Source: CAYTMY01 sp964618075
Lineage (GTDB): Bacteria; Bacillota; Clostridia; Eubacteriales; Anaerofustaceae
DNA length: 64,000 nucleotides
Direction of reading: 5' to 3'
Assembly (NCBI GenBank): GCA_964618075.1
Contig: CAZTZO010000004.1
Coordinates: 1 to 64,000, forward strand
The notes beneath the pieces were generated by a model. The model did not search any database and was not told where the DNA came from. It worked only from the letters and a program-made list of their open reading frames with translations. Positions 8,128 through 19,100 of this stretch are shown here, in pieces. The translations under genes were made by a program, and so were the position numbers. Each line of letters opens with the position of its first letter. The stretch's first letter is position 1.

Positions 8128-9012
8128 TTATATATTGTCTTTTACGAAATCTGCTATATATTTTATAACGGCGGGCGCCTCCTCGCAGCGGTAATAAACA
8201 AATCCATGCTCCACGCCTTTAATATCACAAAGCTCTGTTTGAACACCTGCCTTGCTTAATTTTTTGGCGTAGTGAACTGCCTCATCGTGCAATGAATCGT
8301 ATTCGGCGGCTATAACAAGAGCGTTTGGTAAGCCCTCAAGCTGTCTTACGCTCGCAAAAATCGGGGAGATATATATTTCCTTTGCGTCATGCTTCCTGAT
8401 ATAGCACACATTATACATAAGGGCGTCCTTCGGCTTGATAGCCTTGGCAGGAAGCGGCTTTGTATATGGGTCGCTCGCAAGATCCAAGGACGGGAAATCC
8501 ATGACCTGTGCCGTGAATTTAAAGCTTTTTTCCTTGTTCATTTTAGCCTTCAAACACGCAACTGCGGCAAGATTGCCTCCGGCGCTGTGTCCGCCTATGG
8601 CAAAATGCATCGGGTCTATTCTGTATTCTTCGGCATTCTTTGCGTAATGGGCGATAACCTCATAAACAGCGTTTACAGCGTTAGGATACGGATACTGCGG
8701 AGTAAGTGGATAATCTATACTTATGACTCTTATGTCCGAGTTATTCACTATAACCAGATTCATGTCCTCGTCGGCTCTTGCGTTCATCAGCATAAAACCG
8801 CCTCCGTGAAGGTCGATATACATCGGCAATACGCCCTCCTTGTCAAAGCCGTATTCCAATACCTTTATTTTGCCGACTGAGGTCTCAACGAAATTTTCTT
8901 TGCCTTCTCCCGGTTTTTTGTCCTTTAAGCCAAAGAAAAAGGCTGAAAATTTATGCATTATGCGCCCTTTTCGTAAAAGCTTTTCTTCTTCTTTGTTTTT
9001 TTTCTCAGGCAC
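8128..9012 (-). CDS. Alpha/beta hydrolase, HSL-family esterase/lipase-like
   Basis: A 294-residue cytoplasmic hydrolase of the hormone-sensitive-lipase family. HGGGF forms the oxyanion hole, GGHSAGG holds the nucleophilic Ser (G-x-S-x-G), EYDSLHDEA holds the acid and VEHGFVY the catalytic His. The substrate is probably a short-chain ester; nothing in the context narrows it. The start codon is GTG at 9012, preceded by GGAGGTG at a good distance. It is a single gene, converging on the SPFH operon terminator, with no clear partner. Confidence 0.87.
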   Translation of the reverse strand: MPEKKNKEEEKLLRKGRIMHKFSAFFFGLKDKKPGEGKENFVETSVGKIKVLEYGFDKEGVLPMYIDLHGGGFMLMNARADEDMNLVIVNNSDIRVISIDYPLTPQYPYPNAVNAVYEVIAHYAKNAEEYRIDPMHFAIGGHSAGGNLAAVACLKAKMNKEKSFKFTAQVMDFPSLDLASDPYTKPLPAKAIKPKDALMYNVCYIRKHDAKEIYISPIFASVRQLEGLPNALVIAAEYDSLHDEAVHYAKKLSKAGVQTELCDIKGVEHGFVYYRCEEAPAVIKYIADFVKDNI

Positions 9013-9107
9013 GGTACACCTCCGAATGTTATGGTTTGATTATAATAAAAAAATCGGTCTTCGTCAAACCGTATAATGCATTATTTTCTTTCTTTGGAGT
9101 TGAAAAT

Positions 9108-9149
9108 GAAATAATAACTAAAATGACCGCCTTTAAAGATAAGGCGGTC
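9108..9149 (-). terminator. Terminator of the giant GGDEF/EAL gene
   Basis: 9-bp stem GACCGCCTT / AAGGCGGTC, loop of 7, followed on the minus strand by ATTTTAGTTATTATTTC. It starts 7 nt after the stop codon at 9156. Confidence 0.85.
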
Positions 9150-9155
9150 TTGTGG

Positions 9156-12100
9156 TTATTTTGCGCTTGTTCTCTTTCCAACTTCTCTTGCAAGGGTTAT
9201 TTCAAGTATATCCTCCCCCGTCTTGGGCTTAACGAATATTACGTCCGTCTGGATAAGGCGATATATACCGTCGTCTCCGCGCTGCATTCCGACGTGAGTG
9301 AGCTTGCTTTTGCCCTGCTTGAAGGATTCTATAATACTCTTTCTCTCAAAAGCGTCAATAAAGCTCTGCCTGTCATCTATATAAAAGCTCTCATAACCCG
9401 AAGCAATAAGATCGTCATATTTACCCATATTTAATGGATTTTTTGTAAAGAAAGTATCGTAGCGTATTATATGATAAATATTCCGAGTTAAATTTACCGA
9501 TATGACAAGAGGGTAAATTTCACTTACCGCCTTTAATAGATAATCCAATTCATTGCTGTCAAAATAGTTCGCGCTCCATGTCGATTTTTGCATATTTTCC
9601 TTGTAGTCGTAGTTCGGATTCTCCATTTCAGGCGAATATATGGCAAAGTTATTTTTCCCGCTTCGTTTCACGTTATATAACGCCGTGTCTGCTTTGGCAA
9701 ACATACTGTCATAAGAAAACGTATCGCATACTCCGAGAGCGACGCCAATACTCGCATTGACCGGTATGTCCTCATTCTCTCCGATATACTGCATATTGAG
9801 CTTATTTAAGAATGTGCCTATTATACTTTGCGCCTTTGCTTCATCGCCCACTCCGTCAATGAACACCAAAAACTCATCTCCGCCTATTCTGGCAAGAATA
9901 TCTGTCTTTCTCGTCTGTCCCTTTAATGTGTCCGCTATATCGCACAGCGCTTTGTCTCCCTGAGAGTGTCCCATGTTGTCGTTTATCGACTTTAGATTGT
10001 CGAGATCGACCATAGCCAGCATACACGGTTCTCCCTGTTTGTTTAAAAGACGTTCCTTTATGAGCTTTTCAGCCGTTACCCTGTTATAAAGACCGGTCAT
10101 GCCGTCGGTTTCGGCTTTTCTTTGTATTTCAAGCATTGCGGACTTTTCTTTTGTGATGTCGTTCATACTGGTGTATGCCTTAATATGCTCGGTGTACGGG
10201 TCAAGCACCATCTGAATCTCCGTATGTATCCACTTTATCCCTGCAAAATTATCCATCAGCTCCCAATCCGAAACCAAGCTTCTTACCTTATCCGTGAACT
10301 GCGTTATCAGATGGGCACGCGAGAAAAATTCCCTGCATCTTTCACGATCATGCTGAACAACAAAATTATTCGTGATATAGTTAATGGTTTCCAGTCTTGT
10401 ACAACCCCGCGAAGGAAAATCATCGGGCAGCAGTCTGCCTCCGCACTCTAGAGTAATATCGTCCGTGATATCGGCAACAAGATATATTATTCCGGTCGAA
10501 TCCGCAGCGCTGTGACTTATAGTCTGCTTATAACGCTCATACGCAAGCTCCTTTTCATGCTCCTGCGTAATATCCATAGTCGAAATAACGGCAAATTTGG
10601 GCTTGTGGAACGCCTCTGAAATTACGGAATACTGGACGTCGAGCCAGACCTCCTTACCCTTGGTATTGAGTATATGTATCTTTGCGGCGCCGTCCTTTAC
10701 TCCGTTATCAATATCACAATATATCCTTTTAAACTCGTCGACACTGTCGCTAAACAGCTCCTTGGAATTGATAAACGAATCGGGCAGATTTCTCATAACA
10801 GCCACCTGATTGTGCTTTTTTGCAAGAATCGGGTCTGCGTACTGCATTTTATTTTCTATATCATAGCGGTAAACAAGCCTGTTGGAATGCACCGTCACCA
10901 TTTTAAGTATGCGTTCATTTTCACGAAGCGCAACGTTCTCGTCCTCACGAAGCTTGTCCTGTGTGAGATCCTCTATACTCAATATAGCCTTCACAGGCTT
11001 ATTTTGCGAATCAAAGACAGTCGCGTACTCGATCTTTTCCCAATGCTTACCGAAGTCATTGTGTTCTATACCATACTCAAAGGAACCGGTTTCCTTGCCT
11101 TTAAGAAAGTCGTTGTACGCATTTTTAAACTTGATTTGAGAAGATTTGTCGAGCTTTCCGTGAACGAAATGCTCGTGCTTGTCATTGATAGTATAGGGAA
11201 GGTTGTATTTTTTTGCATACTCAATCGGCAGGGTAAGCGTGTGCGTAAGCAAATTATATTCGCCTATCATTTGCCCCATTTTTGTAATGGCAATTTTCAG
11301 CTCATCCTCGCTGACCTTTAAAGCGTCCTTGGCAAGCATACTATCAGTCACGTCGAATATCGCCGCGTTGACTATTATCCTATCGGAATACCTCTGTGAG
11401 CATACGCCCTTTACTTCAAGCCATTTTACTATGCCGTCTATCGTTTGGATGCGATAGGTGCAGTCTATGGAAACTTCGCCCGCTATAAGTCTGTCTACTT
11501 TTTCCCTTATAAGCTGCCTGTCCTCTTTAAATACAAGACGCATCGGCTCTTTACCAACGATTTTTGCGTTATCGAACGCCGAATAACCGTAAAGGACGGC
11601 TATACCCTCGCTAGAATACAATATTTTGATAGAGTCATTTGTACATTCACATGAAATGAGTCCCCCACGAAGTGTATCCGACAAAAGCTTGAGGCGGTCA
11701 TGATTCTCATGATATTTTGTGATATCCCAGCCGCAGCAATATACTCCTATTATATTATGATGATAATCTCGCATGGGATAGCGTGACATATTTATATAAC
11801 GAACGTCGCCGTTGCGGTCATTTATTCGCTCGATTTTATTTAACGACGCCTTGGCGCTGTGCATAACCTCAAGATCGTATTTGACGTATGTAGGGCAAAG
11901 CTTTCCTTCAAACAGCTCGCTGTCGGTTTTGCCTATCATATCCGATGCGCTTTTTAAACCGTAATACTTTGCCATTGCTTCGGACAGGCTTATATAGCGA
12001 AGATTGGTATCCTTTATATAAAGCAAATCGTCAAAGGCTTCCATTATTGTTGAAAGCGAAGATTTAAGCATATCCCTGTAGGACAGCTCCTTTTCACTTA

Positions 12101-15100
12101 CCGGCGTAAAGGTCGCATATATTATCCTTACATCGCTTATACGCTTTTCCATATTGGCATTCAAAACAAATTCGTGGTATATACCCTCGTCGTTTTTAAG
12201 GCGAATATTGCAGGTAAAATCTCTTTTTTCGTCTATCGCACTGTAAAGCTCGTCTAATACGCTCTGCCTGTCCTCGGGATGTATCGGAGCCAAAACGTCT
12301 ACTTCTGAGGGTATATCTTCTACATTCCTGCCGACTATCTGCTTATAGCGTTTATTTAAGTAATTCAGCTTTATGCCCTTATCGGAGATTTCGTATATGC
12401 CTGCCCCGCACGGAAGATTCTCTATAAGCTGAATTCTCTGCTCCTGAATGGATAATTGCTCGGATATGTCGCTGAAGTAAACGTTGAGATATTCCTCTTC
12501 GTTTTCGTCTGTGCTTTTTTTCGCCGACGCCTCAACCTGCAAATAATCGCCGCTTACCTTTTTAAGTCTGCAAATACATTTTTCACGTTCACCGTTTTTA
12601 ATCGTTTTTTTTAAGCACGAACGAAATTCGTTGATATCATCGGGATGTATCCCCCAATTCGTGCTTACGTTGTACTCGTTCGCCGCATCTTCCCTGCTCG
12701 TTTTTGTCATTTCACAAAAGCCGTCGTTGTAAAACAAGGCGTCTGATATATCGTTATTTTTTAGGCTTAACCTTAAAAAGCCGCAGGGTATACCGTTTAT
12801 AGCTTCATAGAGGTTTTTACGGTTTAATTTAAAGAACGAAAGAATATCTCTGCGGGATAATATAATAGATATATAACCGCACAGCGCCCTTAAATTATTA
12901 AGGTATATATTTCTTTTAGTCGGATCATCCAAAACCACATAGCCGATTATGTTATCCTGTCTTTTAATCGCAAACGCGTTAATATGACCACCTTCATCAA
13001 AAATCGGGCAGCTTTTTTGTAAGGCTTTATCCTCAGGCGAGCTTATTATGTCGTTTAAATAGATATAATTCTCATCATCGAGTCTTTTAAAGTGTTCCTT
13101 TATATATGAAAGAGGGATATTTTTAAAAGAGTCCTTCTTCGATACAGCATTCTCAGAGAGTGCCTCATAAGTCACTAAGGCTGTGTCATGTATAATATCA
13201 AACTCGCAAATATAGGCACATCTTGCTCCAAAATAAGAGCGCACCTTTTCTATTGCAGCGCTAAGCGCCTCATGCTCGTCGTCTATGAGAAGCTCTTTTG
13301 CTATCTCGTTTAGAAAGTGCAGCTGCTTATCCACGCTCTTGGTGGTCTGCTCGTTTTTCCTTTGTCGCGTTATATCCTCCAAAACGTTCAAATGCACGGG
13401 TACGTCCTCGTCAAACAGATGCGTGACACTCGTGGTGCCTTTTAGCCATATTTCTTTATTATCGCGCCTCGTTGCCCGAAATTCAAAGCTGACGGACTCG
13501 TTTTCCTTCGTGACAGATTTTATTTTTTCCTTTACATATTTGTAATCGTCACTGTTTATGAAAACAAGGGGATCCCCTTCGGTTATCTCATATTCATTAT
13601 TCGTATAGCCAAGCATGGAAAAAAATGCTTTGTTTGCAAAGATATAGTTTGCTTTACCTTCTATACATTTCGTCGCCACAATACCGCTGGAAACAGCGTT
13701 TAATATCGTGTGCATACGCTCTGAAGAACGTTTATTCATCTCCTGAGCTTCTTTTTGTGCTGTTATATTCAGTGCAAGACAATATATCATGTAGCGCTTA
13801 TCCGCACGCGCGATAATACGCATGGTAACACTCAGGCAAATCTCTTCGGGGCATTTCGGCAGCCCGTGAAATACGACCTCGCTGTTTACCTCTTTATCTT
13901 CATTTATTGCCTTTAATAATTCTTTTTGCAGTGTATTACTGCTTTCTTTACTGATATACTTAGTAAAATCATAGCTTAACAGCTCCTCTACACTCAAGCC
14001 TATCCCCGGTGCTATTACCTCGGGAAGCTTGTCGTTTGCGCGAAGTATCTCGAATTTATCGTTGAATAATTCGATAATACACGCCCCACCGACGTAGCTG
14101 TTGAAGATAAGTGTTTCAATAGACGCAGGATTCCAGAATTTTTCACTTTCAAAGGTTCCCGTCGTTTCAAGAGCGTTTATATCAAGTTGCTTATCATAAT
14201 TTTCGCTTATGTGTTCATATTCGTTTTGCGGCATAGGACGCGCGTAAAGGTAACCCTGCACATAAGCGCAGCCTATTGATTTCAAGAAATCTGCCTGTTC
14301 CTTCGTTTCGACGCCCTCCGCTATAACAGGCATACCCAGCCATTTTGCCATACGCACGACCGACTCCAAAATAGTCCCTCCGCGTACGGAATCGCTTCTG
14401 TTGTCTAAAAAATGCATATCAAGCTTTAAAATGTTCGCAGGAACGTCCTTTAAGGTATTCAATGAAGAATAGCCGCTGCCGAAATCGTCGATCTCGACTA
14501 TGAAGCCGTCATCTATAAAGCGCTTTGTCGCTATTATAACTCCTTCGCTGTTCTCGGCAAAAGCGGACTCGGTTATTTCAAGACGCAATAAATCTATGGG
14601 TACGTCGTATTTACGAACATATCCTGTTATTATGTCGTATATATCGTCTCGCAGTATATCGTAGCGGGAAACATTCACACTTAAAGGCAAGGGGGTCTCG
14701 CCCTTATCAATTTGGTTCTTTATAAATTTACATGCGTGTTCCCACACATATTTATCCATTTCATATACAAAGCCGTTGCGCTCGAAAAAGGGGATAAAAT
14801 CGCCCGGAGGAATCAAAAGCCCCTTTGTCGGATGCCTCCAGCGAACCAATACCTCAGCGCCGATAAGAGTATTTTTTATCTGATTGAACTGAGGCTGAAA
14901 CCACAGCTCAAACTGATTTCTCGCAAGAGCGATATCCATTTCATCGACTATTTCCTGCTCCCTAAGCAGCTGCTCACGCATTACTTCGGAATATTCGGCG
15001 ATATTGACATTGTAGCGGTTACGTATGCTTTCCTGAGCCAAAAGCGCTCTGTCATACATGCTGTCTACCGATATATTCAGATCGTTTACCGTATAACGGC

Positions 15101-15896
15101 CTATTCTGAAATTTATCAGCTGGTCTATACATGGCGGGCGTGAAGCCATAGTTCTGATTTTGTCAAGCTCTCCTGTCTTTTTCATGCTTGCGGGATAAAT
15201 AAAAGCAAAATTATCCGACAAAATCCTGCTGACAATGCCTCCGCTGCCAAGAAAGGATTTAAAAAACAAATTGCCGATATACCTTAATACTTCATCACCC
15301 TTTTGAGTACCGTAGCGGTCGTTGATGACCTTGAAGTTATCTACATCCAGAGATGATATGACCCAGTATCCCGCTTCTTTTTTAGCTATTCGCTCCGCTG
15401 CCTTTTCAAAGAAGGGCTCGCGGTTAAAAAGACCTGTGAGCGAATCCATTTCAGCTCTTTGCTTTAATGCTTCGTCAAGGTTCAGTTTGTCGTCGATCGG
15501 GTCTATATATATTAAAAGCGTTTCTTTTATATCAATTCGTATCGTTTTAATGTTGAACCAGAGCATTTTGCCGTCTGCGTGCGAAAATTTGACGGTTTCT
15601 GTACGAATGCTCGCATCGGTACTTCGTATCTTATTTATCGAAGTCGTAATTCTATTCATGTCGCTATTGGTTAAGATATGCTTTTTCATAATCATATCTT
15701 TAAAGTCATGGCACGTAAAGGCTATATCGGTCTTAATATTGTTGAGAACCTTTACACAAATCGTGTTAATAGCAAGATCAAACAGCAATATTGAGGTTCC
15801 GCTAAGGTTAAGAAATTGCTTTTCTAAGTCACTTTCGCTGTTTTTATTAGTAGAAGGCTCAAAGAGGTGCTGTACGTCGTTATTCTTGTTGTTCAT
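9156..15896 (-). CDS. Giant multidomain c-di-GMP signalling protein (degenerate GGDEF-EAL-PAS/GAF repeats-GGDEF)
   Basis: A 2246-residue soluble protein with no clear membrane segment. Order: N-terminal PAS-like region (about 25-135); a GGDEF-fold domain (about 148-305) whose signature is degraded to SDNF (227-230), so it is probably not a cyclase; an EAL phosphodiesterase domain (about 318-565) with EVL (348-350), SVNVS, LEITES, DDFGSGYSS, LKLD, AEGVE and QGY, so all catalytic residues seem intact; a long run of PAS modules with one GAF-like stretch (FLNEIAKELL onward); and a canonical GGDEF domain with GGDEF at 2005-2009 and an RxxD inhibitory site (RKTD) five residues before it. A further PAS-like domain of about 140 residues closes the protein. 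Both synthesis and hydrolysis of c-di-GMP are possible. RBS AGAGGAC precedes the start. It is a paralogue of the gene at 34998-41237. Confidence 0.9.
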   Translation of the reverse strand: MNNKNNDVQHLFEPSTNKNSESDLEKQFLNLSGTSILLFDLAINTICVKVLNNIKTDIAFTCHDFKDMIMKKHILTNSDMNRITTSINKIRSTDASIRTETVKFSHADGKMLWFNIKTIRIDIKETLLIYIDPIDDKLNLDEALKQRAEMDSLTGLFNREPFFEKAAERIAKKEAGYWVISSLDVDNFKVINDRYGTQKGDEVLRYIGNLFFKSFLGSGGIVSRILSDNFAFIYPASMKKTGELDKIRTMASRPPCIDQLINFRIGRYTVNDLNISVDSMYDRALLAQESIRNRYNVNIAEYSEVMREQLLREQEIVDEMDIALARNQFELWFQPQFNQIKNTLIGAEVLVRWRHPTKGLLIPPGDFIPFFERNGFVYEMDKYVWEHACKFIKNQIDKGETPLPLSVNVSRYDILRDDIYDIITGYVRKYDVPIDLLRLEITESAFAENSEGVIIATKRFIDDGFIVEIDDFGSGYSSLNTLKDVPANILKLDMHFLDNRSDSVRGGTILESVVRMAKWLGMPVIAEGVETKEQADFLKSIGCAYVQGYLYARPMPQNEYEHISENYDKQLDINALETTGTFESEKFWNPASIETLIFNSYVGGACIIELFNDKFEILRANDKLPEVIAPGIGLSVEELLSYDFTKYISKESSNTLQKELLKAINEDKEVNSEVVFHGLPKCPEEICLSVTMRIIARADKRYMIYCLALNITAQKEAQEMNKRSSERMHTILNAVSSGIVATKCIEGKANYIFANKAFFSMLGYTNNEYEITEGDPLVFINSDDYKYVKEKIKSVTKENESVSFEFRATRRDNKEIWLKGTTSVTHLFDEDVPVHLNVLEDITRQRKNEQTTKSVDKQLHFLNEIAKELLIDDEHEALSAAIEKVRSYFGARCAYICEFDIIHDTALVTYEALSENAVSKKDSFKNIPLSYIKEHFKRLDDENYIYLNDIISSPEDKALQKSCPIFDEGGHINAFAIKRQDNIIGYVVLDDPTKRNIYLNNLRALCGYISIILSRRDILSFFKLNRKNLYEAINGIPCGFLRLSLKNNDISDALFYNDGFCEMTKTSREDAANEYNVSTNWGIHPDDINEFRSCLKKTIKNGEREKCICRLKKVSGDYLQVEASAKKSTDENEEEYLNVYFSDISEQLSIQEQRIQLIENLPCGAGIYEISDKGIKLNYLNKRYKQIVGRNVEDIPSEVDVLAPIHPEDRQSVLDELYSAIDEKRDFTCNIRLKNDEGIYHEFVLNANMEKRISDVRIIYATFTPVSEKELSYRDMLKSSLSTIMEAFDDLLYIKDTNLRYISLSEAMAKYYGLKSASDMIGKTDSELFEGKLCPTYVKYDLEVMHSAKASLNKIERINDRNGDVRYINMSRYPMRDYHHNIIGVYCCGWDITKYHENHDRLKLLSDTLRGGLISCECTNDSIKILYSSEGIAVLYGYSAFDNAKIVGKEPMRLVFKEDRQLIREKVDRLIAGEVSIDCTYRIQTIDGIVKWLEVKGVCSQRYSDRIIVNAAIFDVTDSMLAKDALKVSEDELKIAITKMGQMIGEYNLLTHTLTLPIEYAKKYNLPYTINDKHEHFVHGKLDKSSQIKFKNAYNDFLKGKETGSFEYGIEHNDFGKHWEKIEYATVFDSQNKPVKAILSIEDLTQDKLREDENVALRENERILKMVTVHSNRLVYRYDIENKMQYADPILAKKHNQVAVMRNLPDSFINSKELFSDSVDEFKRIYCDIDNGVKDGAAKIHILNTKGKEVWLDVQYSVISEAFHKPKFAVISTMDITQEHEKELAYERYKQTISHSAADSTGIIYLVADITDDITLECGGRLLPDDFPSRGCTRLETINYITNNFVVQHDRERCREFFSRAHLITQFTDKVRSLVSDWELMDNFAGIKWIHTEIQMVLDPYTEHIKAYTSMNDITKEKSAMLEIQRKAETDGMTGLYNRVTAEKLIKERLLNKQGEPCMLAMVDLDNLKSINDNMGHSQGDKALCDIADTLKGQTRKTDILARIGGDEFLVFIDGVGDEAKAQSIIGTFLNKLNMQYIGENEDIPVNASIGVALGVCDTFSYDSMFAKADTALYNVKRSGKNNFAIYSPEMENPNYDYKENMQKSTWSANYFDSNELDYLLKAVSEIYPLVISVNLTRNIYHIIRYDTFFTKNPLNMGKYDDLIASGYESFYIDDRQSFIDAFERKSIIESFKQGKSKLTHVGMQRGDDGIYRLIQTDVIFVKPKTGEDILEITLAREVGKRTSAK

Positions 15897-15963
15897 AAAC
15901 GTCCTCTATTATATAGTGTGAATTCGGCATACGATATTTTATATACAATATATATTCTGATTT

Positions 15964-15992
15964 ATTATACAATCAATATTTTATATTTGCAA
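15964..15992 (-). promoter_or_regulatory. Promoter of the giant GGDEF/EAL gene
   Basis: Minus-strand TTGCAA (15987-15992), 17 nt spacer, perfect TATAAT (15964-15969), about 70 nt before the ATG at 15896. Confidence 0.78.
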
Positions 15993-16032
15993 GAGTAGCT
16001 TAAAAAGACACTCGCTAATGAGTATAGCGGCA

Positions 16033-16070
16033 TATAAAAAGCGGGAAGGTTTTAATTCTAACTGCCCGCT
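16033..16070 (-). terminator. Terminator of the purine operon
   Basis: Minus-strand stem AGCGGG / CCCGCT with a long, partly paired loop, followed by TTTTTAT. It lies 34 nt beyond the purL stop. Confidence 0.75.
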
Positions 16071-16103
16071 CTTATTATATATTTTATATATTCGGTATAT
16101 ACG

Positions 16104-19100
16104 CTATTTAAAGTAATCCACAGCACCCTTAAATATCGGGTCATATTTATTCCCGTCGACATTTATGTAGACGCCTTCGTTTATCCTCTCGGAATGCCCC
16201 ATTTTGCCCATAATACGGCCGTCGGGAGAGGTTATCCCCTCTATAGCCATATACGAAGCGTTGGGGTTCACTGCAATATCCATTGAGGGCATACCATCGT
16301 TTGACACATACTGCGTGGTGATCTGTCCTTTTAGTTCAAGCTGCTTTACAAGAGAATCGCTTATGACAAACCTTCCTTCTCCGTGCGATACTGCAACTGT
16401 ATATACATCGTTAACCTTTGAGTACATTCTCCACGGCGACATATCGGATATGACCTTTGTACGAACAAGCTTGGACTGGTGTCGCCCTATAGGATTGAAG
16501 GTTAAAGTCGGGTCAGTTTCGTTTAGATCACGAAGGCTGCCGTAGGGCAAAAGTCCGAGCTTCACAAGCGCCTGAAAGCCGTTGCATATGCCACCTATAA
16601 GTCCGTCACGTTTATCTGTAATATCTGATATTTGCTTTAATATAGCAGGGCTTCTTAAAAAGCAAGTAATGAACTTTGCGCTTCCGTCAGGCTCGTCTCC
16701 CGCAGAAAAGCCTCCCGGCAGAAACAGTATCTGACTATCCGACAGCTTCTTTGCAAACTCATCAGCTGAGGCTTGGATATCCGATGTGCTTAAATTTCTT
16801 ATCGGCAATACCGTAACCTCTGCGCCCGCTTTAATAAAGGCGTTTGCGGAGTCATACTCACAGTTCGTTCCCGGAAATACCGGTATAAGCACGCGCGGCT
16901 TTATCGACTTTTCGCTTGCTCTTATATGCTTATCGGTTGTAAAAGAGGAAATATAAGGGGTTTTGTCCTCACAAGCTATGTTGCTCGGATATACGCTTTC
17001 GAGCTTGTTTTCATACAGGGCATATATATCGCTTAAATCGGCGCAATCGTTTTTATAGCATATACTGTATTCCTTCTGCGTTATTCCGAGAGGAGTAAAG
17101 CCCTCGGGGATACACTCTCCCTTATTTAATTCTATTATAAACGAACCGTATCTGTAATCGAAAATATCATGCTCGTTAACGCTGTCATCAAACTTAAAGC
17201 CCAGCTTGTTGCCTATGCACATTTTTACTATTGCTTCGCAAACTCCGCCGTATGTCGGAGTATATGCGCTGATTATCTTTTTGTCTTTTATCAGAGAGCT
17301 TATTGTATCGAACACATTTATTTGGCTTTCCTTATCGGGCAAACCGTTTTTTAAATATTTCGGTGCAATGAATACGACTGTTGAATCAGCCTTTTTAAAC
17401 TCACAGGAAATAATATTCTCGCTTCTTGCCGTAGATACGCCAAAGGATACGAGTGTGGGCGGCACGCTCATATTCTCAAAGGTTCCGCTCATGGAATCCT
17501 TTCCTCCGATAGCCGCTACGTTAAAGTCAAGCTGCGCAGACAATGCGCCCAATATGGAAGCAAACGGCTTGCCCCACTTATTTTCGTCCTGTCCCAGCTT
17601 TTCAAAGTATTCCTGGAATGTAAGATATGTATCCTTAATATCAGCGCCTGCGGCAACGTTTTTGGCTATTGATTCCACAACGGCCAAATATGCGCCGTGG
17701 TAAGGGCTTACCTCGCTTATAAACGGGTTATAGCCGTAGGAGGCTACTGTTGATGATGTCGTGTTTTTGTATAATACGGGGATCTTTGCAGCCATTACCT
17801 GCTGAGGTGAAAGCTGATATATACCGCCAAAGGGCATGAGTATGCTTGATGAACCTATGGTTGAATCAAAGCGTTCGCATAAGCCGCGCTTCGAGCAGAC
17901 GTTAAGGTCGCTTACCACCGTCTTTAGCTTTGATATAAAGTCTTCGTTGGTGAATTTAAAGCCCGAAGTCGGTATATCGCTGCTTGAAGCGTTTACGCAT
18001 ATGTATTTGGCTGCGCCGTTTGATGAGAGAAACTCGCGCGAAATATCTACGACATTTACGCCGTTATACTTCATTCTAAGCCTGCCGGAATCACTCACGA
18101 ATGCGACAGTAGTCGCCTGAAGGTTTTCTTTGGCTGCAAGCTTCTTAAAGGCTGACTCGTTTTGCTTTGAAACAACGACAGCCATTCTTTCCTGCGACTC
18201 GCTTATGGCAAGCTCGGTTGCGTCAAGACCCTCGTATTTTTTCGGTACGGCGTTTAAATCTATTTCGAGAGAATCAGACAGTTCACCGATAGCCACAGAT
18301 ACTCCGCCCGCGCCGAAATCGTTGCAGCGCTTTATAAGACGGGTCGCCTCGCTACAACGAAAGAGTCTTTGGAGCTTTCTTTCTTCGGGTGCGTTACCTT
18401 TTTGCACCTCGGAGCCGCATACCGACAGAGAATTTACATTGTGCGACTTTGAAGAGCCTGTCGCTCCTCCACAGCCGTCTCTGCCTGTTTTGCCACCCAA
18501 AAGTATTATTACATCTCCCTTTTCGGGGACTTCTCTGACTACGTTATACTCCGGCGCCGCTCCCAGAACCATGCCTATTTCCATATGCTTTGCAGCATAC
18601 CCCGGGTGATATATCTCGTTTACAAGTCCTGTTGACAGTCCTATCTGGTTGCCGTAAGAGCTGTAGCCCTCGGATGCCGAGCATACAAGCTTTCTTTGAG
18701 GAAGCTTTCCTTTTATAGTGTCCTCAACGGGCGTAAGCGGGTTCGCCGCACCCGTGACTCTCATAGCCTGATAAACATAGCCTCTTCCTGAAAGCGGGTC
18801 TCTTATGGCTCCACCGATGCATGTGGCGGCTCCGCCGAAGGGCTCAATCTCAGTCGGATGATTGTGGGTCTCATTCTTAAAAAGCAATAGCCATTTTTCT
18901 TTTTTACCCTCAACATCGACGTCTATCTTGACTGTGCAGGCATTTATTTCATCGGATTCGTCCAGATTTTTAAGTATTCCCTTATACTTCAGATATCTTA
19001 CGGCGCAGGTCGTTATATCCATAAGAGTGACAGGCTTATCGCGCTTCATTTCAAGATTAAGTGTCTTGTAGCGTTCAAAGGCGTTTTTAATAATATCGCT

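Noticed and set aside
15150..15450. First GGDEF domain of the giant protein as an active cyclase
   Set aside because: The signature is SDNF in place of GG(D/E)EF, so catalysis is unlikely; it is treated as a degenerate domain.
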